Source: Mucilaginibacter ginkgonis (GTDB lineage Bacteria > Bacteroidota > Bacteroidia > Sphingobacteriales > Sphingobacteriaceae). From it: a stretch of 64,000 bases of DNA. Positions 19,584-25,432 of the stretch are shown piece after piece; the stretch's first letter is position 1; every line of letters begins with the position of its first letter. Below the pieces are notes generated by a model. The model searched no databases. It was not told where the DNA came from and worked only from the letters and a program-made list of their open reading frames with translations. The stretch covers positions 124,001 to 188,000 of the forward strand of contig NZ_CP066775.1 in assembly GCF_009754905.2 (NCBI RefSeq). Direction: 5' to 3'. The position numbers and the translations under genes were made by a program.

Positions 19584-19937
19584 ATGGAAATCACAGGCAG
19601 ACTGGTAGCAAACGCTATCGTGAGAACAACAACTTCGGACAAGAAAGTTACCGATTTCAGGGTAGCCATTAACCGCCGTTACAAATCAAACGGCGAACAG
19701 AAAGAAGAAACCACCTACGTAGATTGCGCATACTGGCGCACGGATGCCTTAGCACCTTATTTGACAAAGGGTTTGCTGGTTCAGCTTTACGGGCATATGA
19801 CAGCCAGGCCTTGGGTATCAAGGGACGGCGAACCGATGGCAAGCCTCAACTTTCACACAAATGAAATTAACCTGCTCGGTGCATCTCAAAGAAATGATAG
19901 TGACGGAGCAAAAAGTACCCTAAAACGTCAGAAATAA
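19584..19937 (+). CDS. ssb: Single-stranded DNA-binding protein of a mobile element
   Basis: A 117-residue OB-fold protein. MEITGRLVANAIVRTT at the start, TDFRVAINRRY, and TYVDCAYWR followed by LVQLYGHMTARPWVS are typical SSB strands. It is shorter than housekeeping SSB and lacks the long disordered tail with the acidic tip that recruits partner proteins. It is the first gene of the PRTRC-type operon, a position where such elements usually carry an SSB. It probably protects single-stranded DNA during element replication or transfer. Confidence 0.9.
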   Translation: MEITGRLVANAIVRTTTSDKKVTDFRVAINRRYKSNGEQKEETTYVDCAYWRTDALAPYLTKGLLVQLYGHMTARPWVSRDGEPMASLNFHTNEINLLGASQRNDSDGAKSTLKRQK

Positions 19938-19956
19938 TCACCTAAATTCTTTAATC

Positions 19957-21021
19957 ATGGGACACAATCTTTTTTATAACGAGCAGAGCGGTAAGCACAG
20001 TTTTTTTAGTGTAAAGGAAAAGGCATGGCATGGCTTAGGGCAAATTGTAGCCGATTACCCAACAAGCGCAGAAGCGATAGCTTATGCAGGATTAGATTAC
20101 ACGGTAGAGAAGCGACCGCTTTTTACCAGTGCATTCGATAATGTTACCGCTAATGGGGAAGCAGGGAAAATGCCAAAAATACCTGTTCCTAACATGTTCG
20201 CAACTGTGCGAAATGACAGCGATACGGTCTTGGGCGTAGTTGGCAAAGATTACGAGGTTGTACAAAATGCAGATGCATTCCAATTCTTTGACGCAATAGT
20301 AGGAAATGGTGAAGGTATTAAATACGAGACCGCAGGCGCATTGGGTAATGGTGAACGCATTTTTATTACCGCCAAACTACGTGATTATATCAAAGTGGGC
20401 AAGCAGGATTTGATAGCACAGTATTTGTTCCTGACTACCTCACACGATGGGTTTGGAAGCATTACAGCAGCATTTACGCCTACAAGAATTGTATGTAACA
20501 ATACATTGAATGCTGCATTACGCAATCATTCCAGCGGGATAAAAATCAGGCACACAGCCTCCGCCAATGATCGGTTAAAACAGGCGCACACACTAATGGG
20601 GATTTCTCACGTACTGGCTGACGAACTCGAGCAGATTTTTAACAAATGGGCTAATGTCCGTATCACTGATAAAGAGGTTAAAAAGTTAATTGCTATTGCT
20701 ATGTCGCCGAATAAAGAGGCTTTGCATCATTTGAAAACAGGCAATATCGAAGAACTTTCATCTACCTACACCAATATGGTGGACAGCGCATTCGACTATG
20801 CTATGGGTAATTCAACCCAGTTAATGGAAACAACTGCGGGAACGGTATTCGGGGCTTACAATGCAGTTACCGGCTATTTTCAGAATGTTAGAAAATTTAA
20901 GGACGGTGACGCCAAGTTCAAATCTATCATGGATGGTACGGCAAAACAAAGGGCGCAGGTAGTTTTCAATCTTTGTGAACGCTTTTCGAATCATGGAGCA
21001 GACGCATTAAACCTGAATTAA
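19957..21021 (+). CDS. DUF932 / phage-plasmid-like protein (TIGR03299 type)
   Basis: A 354-residue protein of the DUF932 family. It begins MGHNLFYNEQSGKHSFF and has the family segment EKAWHGLGQIV, then VVGKDYEVVQNADAFQFFD and TPTRIVCNNTLNAAL. Such proteins occur on phages, plasmids and integrative elements; their role is unknown. It starts 19 bases after the ssb stop, in the same operon. A strong hairpin follows its stop codon. Confidence 0.88.
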   Translation: MGHNLFYNEQSGKHSFFSVKEKAWHGLGQIVADYPTSAEAIAYAGLDYTVEKRPLFTSAFDNVTANGEAGKMPKIPVPNMFATVRNDSDTVLGVVGKDYEVVQNADAFQFFDAIVGNGEGIKYETAGALGNGERIFITAKLRDYIKVGKQDLIAQYLFLTTSHDGFGSITAAFTPTRIVCNNTLNAALRNHSSGIKIRHTASANDRLKQAHTLMGISHVLADELEQIFNKWANVRITDKEVKKLIAIAMSPNKEALHHLKTGNIEELSSTYTNMVDSAFDYAMGNSTQLMETTAGTVFGAYNAVTGYFQNVRKFKDGDAKFKSIMDGTAKQRAQVVFNLCERFSNHGADALNLN

Positions 21022-21025
21022 GAAT

Positions 21026-21050
21026 ATAGGGGGGATTTGTTCCCCCCTAT
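21026..21050 (+). promoter_or_regulatory. Strong intercistronic hairpin
   Basis: A perfect stem of about ten pairs, ATAGGGGGGA with TCCCCCCTAT, closed by a five-base loop. It has no T-run, so it is more likely an RNA-stability or processing element, or a partial attenuator, than a full terminator. It separates the ssb-DUF932 pair from the small genes and PRTRC genes downstream. Confidence 0.6.
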
Positions 21051-21064
21051 AAAACAAATATACA

Positions 21065-21289
21065 ATGAGCATACTGGCAGAAAAAACAGAACGAAAAGCG
21101 ATAAAGGTTTTGGCGAATACCCTGCGATATTTTGATGACCTGAATTTTTTGAATATGACGGCGGAAGATGATTTCGATGCTGCCACAGCAAAACGCCTGA
21201 TTTCAGGGTTGGTCGAGAAAAACGGGTACGAGGTGCATTTTCGTCAGGGTAAAGGGACAAAGATTACTAAACAACCCTTATCATGGTAG
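21065..21289 (+). CDS. Small hypothetical protein of the PRTRC locus
   Basis: A 74-residue soluble protein with no family I recognise. It is mainly helical at the start (ERKAIKVLANTLRYFDDLNFL) and ends in a basic strand-like part (VHFRQGKGTKITKQ). Its stop overlaps the next start by seven bases, which indicates translational coupling. It sits where Bacteroidota PRTRC loci usually carry one or two short hypothetical genes. Confidence 0.7.
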   Translation: MSILAEKTERKAIKVLANTLRYFDDLNFLNMTAEDDFDAATAKRLISGLVEKNGYEVHFRQGKGTKITKQPLSW

Positions 21290-21516
21290 CACATAACTTT
21301 TTGATAACTGTTTTGATTTTAGCGGGCGTAGCAATCCGCTATCAGGTGGCCAAGCGCAGGTTCAACAGGCGCGGATGGGGAGGGGTCGCCTATTTTAAAT
21401 CATACTCCGCCTCCCTTTTGATAAGGGCAGTAGAAAAAGCGGTGTCCGTCTTTGCATTGTTATGCATTATCGCTGCCCTATTACTGATGGCATCAGGATT
21501 TATTAATAAACATTAA
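21283..21516 (+). CDS. Small membrane protein of the PRTRC locus
   Basis: A 77-residue protein with a hydrophobic segment at about residues 4-20, a basic loop rich in Arg and Lys (RYQVAKRRFNRRGWGG), and a second hydrophobic segment at about residues 52-72. It is likely a two-pass inner-membrane protein. The start overlaps the previous stop by seven bases, and PRTRC E follows after ten bases. Function unknown. Confidence 0.7.
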   Translation: MVAHNFLITVLILAGVAIRYQVAKRRFNRRGWGGVAYFKSYSASLLIRAVEKAVSVFALLCIIAALLLMASGFINKH

Positions 21517-21526
21517 AATAACAACA

Positions 21527-22126
21527 ATGAAAACGAATTTTTTTGAATTGGTTGCAGGACTGAATTTTAAAGGCAACCTGTCTGTCAACATAAACAATCA
21601 TGTTGATGACAAACAAACCGTATCTGTTCACTTGGTCAATACACAACAAATCGGCAGTCAGCCAAACCTTCCACCACTTATTTTCAACGGTTCACCGTCC
21701 GAACTCGGCGAGGGTTTTTTCACCCAACTGACCTCGCCCATTCGGCAAACAACGGAACTGTTAGCCAACCTGCATGCTTATCAGGCGGAATTGGAAAAGG
21801 CGAAGAAAACGGCTAAAACAGAAAAGGGTAAATCGGCGAAATCGCAACCCGTTGACGAAGAACACGATGACGTGGAAGAGACCGATGACCTTTTTAAAAC
21901 CCAACCCGACGATAAGCAGGCTAAAGCCGAAAAGAAAAGGCTCTTTGATGATGCCATGGTCAAGGTAAAGGAGTTGGCAAAACAAATGAAATACACCGAG
22001 GCGCTCGCCCATTTGCCAAGTGCAGACGACTATCCTGAACAGGCAGAACTGATAGTAGCAAAAAAACAGGAAGTGCAGTCTGGTAAAGACCTCTATGACA
22101 AATTACAGGAACAGTTTAACGATTAA
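21527..22126 (+). CDS. PRTRC system protein E
   Basis: A 199-residue protein. The N-terminal part (KTNFFELVAGLNFKGNLSVNI, PPLIFNGSPSELGEGFF) is the conserved PRTRC E domain. A long Lys/Glu-rich linker at about residues 87-135 follows, and a helical tail ends KDLYDKLQEQF. PRTRC stands for ParB-related, ThiF-related cassette, a gene set found on plasmids and integrated elements. The role of E is not known. The gene is part of a tight same-strand cluster with C, F, B and ThiF. Confidence 0.85.
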   Translation: MKTNFFELVAGLNFKGNLSVNINNHVDDKQTVSVHLVNTQQIGSQPNLPPLIFNGSPSELGEGFFTQLTSPIRQTTELLANLHAYQAELEKAKKTAKTEKGKSAKSQPVDEEHDDVEETDDLFKTQPDDKQAKAEKKRLFDDAMVKVKELAKQMKYTEALAHLPSADDYPEQAELIVAKKQEVQSGKDLYDKLQEQFND

Positions 22127-22136
22127 TCAATCAGCC

Positions 22137-22352
22137 ATGAAAGTAAATATTTTAAAAAGGGTGTTTATACACAAAATAAACGGGCAGGATGTTCGCCTGG
22201 CTGACCCGAATGAAACCTTTGACATTGGAGCTGTGCAGAATTTTTATGCAGCAACTTATCCCGTATTAACGAATGCCAAAATAAACGGCCCTGAAATAAA
22301 AGACGACGAAATGCAATATAGGTTCGATGCGGTTATAGGAACCAAAGGTTAG
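22137..22352 (+). CDS. PRTRC system protein C, predicted ubiquitin-like protein
   Basis: A 71-residue protein, MKVNILKRVFIH to the end VIGTKG. Size, sequence and position between PRTRC E and F match PRTRC protein C, which as I recall is classed as a prokaryotic ubiquitin-like (beta-grasp) family. It ends in a C-terminal glycine, as would be needed for activation by the E1-like protein encoded at 24270. The upstream ATG at 22095 would overlap PRTRC E by 32 bases and add 14 residues with no family counterpart, so the start at 22137, ten bases after the E stop, is preferred. Conjugation or transfer activity is inferred. Confidence 0.85.
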   Translation: MKVNILKRVFIHKINGQDVRLADPNETFDIGAVQNFYAATYPVLTNAKINGPEIKDDEMQYRFDAVIGTKG

Positions 22353-22354
22353 TC

Positions 22355-22531
22355 ATGAGGAAATTTCAACAATTCAGGATTGTAAAACTGAACAAAAAGG
22401 GAACACAATGGAAAATGCACCAATTATTTGCAGAATTAATAAGGGACTTAGACCGCCTGCCCGATGCGGACGAGGTAAGGCGAAACCCCCTGCGGAGCGC
22501 ACCACACGAAATGGTAACTCTGGTTTTCTGA
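22355..22531 (+). CDS. Small basic ORF between PRTRC C and F
   Basis: A 58-residue frame with ATG two bases after the PRTRC C stop. The product looks protein-like (RKFQQFRIVKLNKKGTQW, then FAELIRDLDRLPDADEV and RRNPLRSAPHE). It overlaps, in another frame, the first 40 codons of the PRTRC F frame. Those 40 codons give an unusual Arg/Pro/Gly-rich stretch. The likely reading is that this small ORF is real and that PRTRC F begins later, near 22528, where CTGA joins the small ORF stop with the F frame. Confidence 0.55.
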   Translation: MRKFQQFRIVKLNKKGTQWKMHQLFAELIRDLDRLPDADEVRRNPLRSAPHEMVTLVF

Positions 22532-23517
22532 ATACCTCATTCACACCTGTTTTCGGGTACGAGGGTAACAGGAACAGGCAGGAAAGGGAGTTTAAAAACT
22601 CCCTTCATAACCTTTGCGAATATTACCAGTTAGCTGTTCCTGACTTGGAAATGGTTACCTACCCGCATAATATTTATCAGGCATGGACTTACTTACAAGA
22701 ACAGGTCGGGCTTAAGGAAAAAGGCAGCCACCTGATCATCTTGGAGGATAAAACGAAAAAGGCCGTACTCTCCGTGATTAATACTTTCGATTTGAACGGC
22801 CTGTATTATATCCCTGTCCGGGCTTATTGGAAATGGTGGAACACTAAAGGGCAGGAAAAAATTACGGAATTGGTTACCGCTTTATTCGCTTACCTGCATC
22901 AGGTTACAGGCGTGCCTTTCTATTCCGAAAACGGCAGTTTTATGGACGGCCAGTATGAAACATTAGACACCTGGATGCAGGAAACAGAGGGCGAGGAAGC
23001 TGATGATGACGAAAACAAGGCATGGCGGGAAAAGCGTGAAAATACAATGTATGAATTAAGGCAGGCAGGATGCCATATATTAAGACGTATCCAAGAACCT
23101 TGTATCCTGAAAAATATGGAAAAGGTCATCACCCATTATCGCCACGCCGACAATTGGGAACTGGAATGGGAACTGCTCGGGATTGAATTTTTACAGTTAT
23201 ACAGGCAATACCCCAAGCGTTCCATACATGATAATATCCACACCCAATTGATTTATCCTGCTGAGGATGAAACGATTTCAGCCTATCAATACACGGGTTT
23301 TTATTGGAGCGGGAAAGATTGCTTTGCGGATGACCTCGATGAAATGATAAACTCTACTTTACAGGAAATAGCTGTTGTAGAGGAACCTAACGCCATACGG
23401 TCATTTGAAAAAATACCCGATAGCGGTGAAGGTGTTTTCAGCTATGAAAAGAAACTTTTTGAACTGATGGAGCGGTTAAGGGATTTGCTCAATGAATACG
23501 ACCACGAAGACGAATAA
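22408..23517 (+). CDS. PRTRC system protein F
   Basis: A 369-residue frame recognised by position and by segments of the PRTRC F family: NTSFTPVFGYEGNRNRQE, LCEYYQLAVPDLEMVTYP, YIPVRAYWKWW and HNIYQAWTYLQEQVGL. Role unknown. The ATG at 22408 is the only conventional start before the conserved region, but the first 40 residues look artificial and overlap another ORF. Real translation may start around 22528, with a non-standard CTG or by coupling to the preceding small ORF. The C-terminal part is rich in Glu and Asp. PRTRC B starts six bases after the stop. Confidence 0.82.
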   Translation: MENAPIICRINKGLRPPARCGRGKAKPPAERTTRNGNSGFLNTSFTPVFGYEGNRNRQEREFKNSLHNLCEYYQLAVPDLEMVTYPHNIYQAWTYLQEQVGLKEKGSHLIILEDKTKKAVLSVINTFDLNGLYYIPVRAYWKWWNTKGQEKITELVTALFAYLHQVTGVPFYSENGSFMDGQYETLDTWMQETEGEEADDDENKAWREKRENTMYELRQAGCHILRRIQEPCILKNMEKVITHYRHADNWELEWELLGIEFLQLYRQYPKRSIHDNIHTQLIYPAEDETISAYQYTGFYWSGKDCFADDLDEMINSTLQEIAVVEEPNAIRSFEKIPDSGEGVFSYEKKLFELMERLRDLLNEYDHEDE

Positions 23518-23523
23518 ATCGTT

Positions 23524-24273
23524 ATGAAAAATATAACTGAACAATTTAACGCTGAATTTATACCCGTTAAGGCCTTACTGATTTTCAAGCAGGAAACAGC
23601 CGAGAATAACATCAATGGCTATAATTATAAACCTAAAACAGAGGTCTACGTAGAAAGCTACGACATCGGTAAAAACGGCAAGCCAATCAATGCGCATCCG
23701 CTATCATTGAAGGAAATCGGCTCTCTTGCTGACGTATTGCAATCGGGGGATGATTTTAAACACGGGTATTTGAAAAGTAGAAACCTGTTACCCGCTAATG
23801 TGCTTTATCTCGACCAGCAACGAAATGGCTTTGCGGTATGGTACACCCCGCCACAGGATGCTAATTTGTTATTTATCGACGCGCTGAATGTACCATCAGG
23901 TAAATTCAAATTACCTGCTTTGGTATGGAAAGCGCACAGCGAAAAATTATCAGTCTATGCGCTGAAAGGTAAGAACAAACCGAATGAAAAGAGCAAGCTG
24001 TACCATGCGCCATTCTTGAATACCTATGCTAACGGCTTGGTGTGTATGGGAACGGTGAATATTGCCATCAGCAAAAGCGAATGCCTTGAAAATTTTATGC
24101 GCCTTTGGCAGGAATACTTCTTTAACAGTTATTTCAGCCATTCTATCAATGGTAATTCAACTACGCTGACCGATACTACCATTTTATGGCGTACGCTCGC
24201 AAAAAGCGGGGCGGACTTCCCGCTGAAGGAATTAAAATCAACAGGTTACACTATTAAGGACATCATCTCATGA
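23524..24273 (+). CDS. PRTRC system protein B, predicted E2-like protein
   Basis: A 249-residue protein of the PRTRC B family. Family segments are ALLIFKQ near residue 18, HPLSLKEIGSLADVL, WYTPPQ, and LPALVWKAHSEKLSVYALKG. The block LYHAPFLNTYANGLVCMG contains a conserved cysteine, Cys174, in the place expected for an E2-type active residue. As I recall, this family has been described as a prokaryotic E2 group, so it may carry the ubiquitin-like PRTRC C protein. The stop overlaps the start of the ThiF gene by four bases (ATGA), so translation is coupled. Confidence 0.85.
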   Translation: MKNITEQFNAEFIPVKALLIFKQETAENNINGYNYKPKTEVYVESYDIGKNGKPINAHPLSLKEIGSLADVLQSGDDFKHGYLKSRNLLPANVLYLDQQRNGFAVWYTPPQDANLLFIDALNVPSGKFKLPALVWKAHSEKLSVYALKGKNKPNEKSKLYHAPFLNTYANGLVCMGTVNIAISKSECLENFMRLWQEYFFNSYFSHSINGNSTTLTDTTILWRTLAKSGADFPLKELKSTGYTIKDIIS

Positions 24274-25088
24274 AAAATCAAAATGCACGGACAACAAAAC
24301 CCGCAGCACATATTATCCCTAAGGAATTGTTACAACCTTATAATCCAGTTACGGTTAACTTAATAGGGGCGGGCGGAACTGGCGGACAGGTGCTAACGGC
24401 TTTAGCCCGAATGAACCATTCGCTTATTGCTTTAGGTCATGCAGGATTGTTTGTCAGAATTTTTGATGATGATACGGTCAGCCCCGCAAATTTGGGGCGA
24501 CAGCTTTTCACAACATCTGAAACGGGGCAATTTAAATCCGTTGCCCTAATCAATCGTATCAACCGCTTTTTCGGCACGAACTGGAAAGCGGAAACGTATC
24601 AATATTCCCGTAAAACCACTATTGAGTATTCGCTCACCAGTGCAACAATTATCATTTCCTGCGTGGATACCGTGCAGGCAAGATTTGAGATTGCGCAAGT
24701 ATTGTCACAATCAGCTAAAAACCATTATAGCAGGGACAGAGGTATGTATTGGATGGATTTTGGTAATAGCCGTAATAACGGGCAGGTCATTTTGTCAACG
24801 CTTGGAAAAATCCCCCAACCAGTTTCCGAACGTTTTCGAACAGTCGACACATTGCCCTTAATTACCAATGAATTCAATGACTTAATGGAAGGTGCCGACC
24901 AAAATAACGAGGTGCCAAGCTGCTCACTTGCAGAAGCCCTGACCAAACAGGACTTATATATAAACTCTGCATTAGCAAATTGCGGCGCTTCCCTGCTTTG
25001 GCAGCTTTTCCGTGAAGGCATTCTATTCAACAGGGGGCTGTTCCTCAATTTGCAGGATTTCAGGGCACAGCCGATGAGGATTGCTTAG
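24270..25088 (+). CDS. PRTRC system ThiF-family protein, predicted E1-like activating enzyme
   Basis: A 272-residue Rossmann-fold protein of the ThiF/E1 superfamily. The nucleotide-binding loop is LIGAGGTGGQVL (about residue 31), followed by the family acid and Arg in IFDDDTVSPANLGRQLF and the helix motif SCVDTVQARF. A later PSCSLAEAL holds Cys218, a candidate catalytic cysteine. E1-like enzymes adenylate the C terminus of ubiquitin-like proteins. With PRTRC C and B next door this gives a candidate E1, E2 and ubiquitin-like set. It closes the cluster and is followed by a GC-rich hairpin. Confidence 0.88.
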   Translation: MKNQNARTTKPAAHIIPKELLQPYNPVTVNLIGAGGTGGQVLTALARMNHSLIALGHAGLFVRIFDDDTVSPANLGRQLFTTSETGQFKSVALINRINRFFGTNWKAETYQYSRKTTIEYSLTSATIIISCVDTVQARFEIAQVLSQSAKNHYSRDRGMYWMDFGNSRNNGQVILSTLGKIPQPVSERFRTVDTLPLITNEFNDLMEGADQNNEVPSCSLAEALTKQDLYINSALANCGASLLWQLFREGILFNRGLFLNLQDFRAQPMRIA

Positions 25089-25102
25089 GTAAATCCTCCG
25101 GA

Positions 25103-25124
25103 GGGCTCCGGGTTACCGGAGCCC
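25103..25124 (+). terminator. GC-rich hairpin after the PRTRC operon
   Basis: Stem GGGCTCCGG with CCGGAGCCC and loop GTTA, 14 bases after the ThiF stop. The T-run after it is short (GTTTCG), so it is a likely but not ideal terminator. Confidence 0.6.
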
Positions 25125-25392
25125 CGTTTCGCCCCGTGTTCCGCTGCCGTTTTATTTTAAAACACGGTGCGGGAAAAACATGACATACACTTCAAGCTTG
25201 AAGTGTTAAAAATCTTTTAACGCGAAAGTCCTGTGCTATTTATTGAGGAAAAAAATTCATACGATGACCTCACCTGTTCAAAATTCCAGTTTCATAGATA
25301 AGTATTCAAAAATCTTTTTCCTCGGTATCCAACCGGTAGATAGGTGAAAAGTTGTCAATTAGTTCAAAACTTAGTTAACCTCCCTTTTTTGT

Positions 25393-25400
25393 TATCTTTG
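25393..25400 (+). promoter_or_regulatory. Candidate Bacteroidota -7 box upstream of the PAS kinase
   Basis: TATCTTTG matches the TAnnTTTG consensus of Bacteroidota sigma factors and lies 33 bases upstream of the kinase ATG. The -33 element is weak (TTAG near 25371). Confidence 0.5.
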
Positions 25401-25432
25401 AAAGTAACACTATTGAAAACCCGAATTCATTA

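Noticed and set aside
19445..19669. Minus-strand 74-residue gene
   Set aside because: It overlaps the ssb gene antisense and has a Lys-rich artificial look at its end.
22095..22136. Upstream ATG for PRTRC C
   Set aside because: It overlaps PRTRC E by 32 bases and adds a non-conserved segment.
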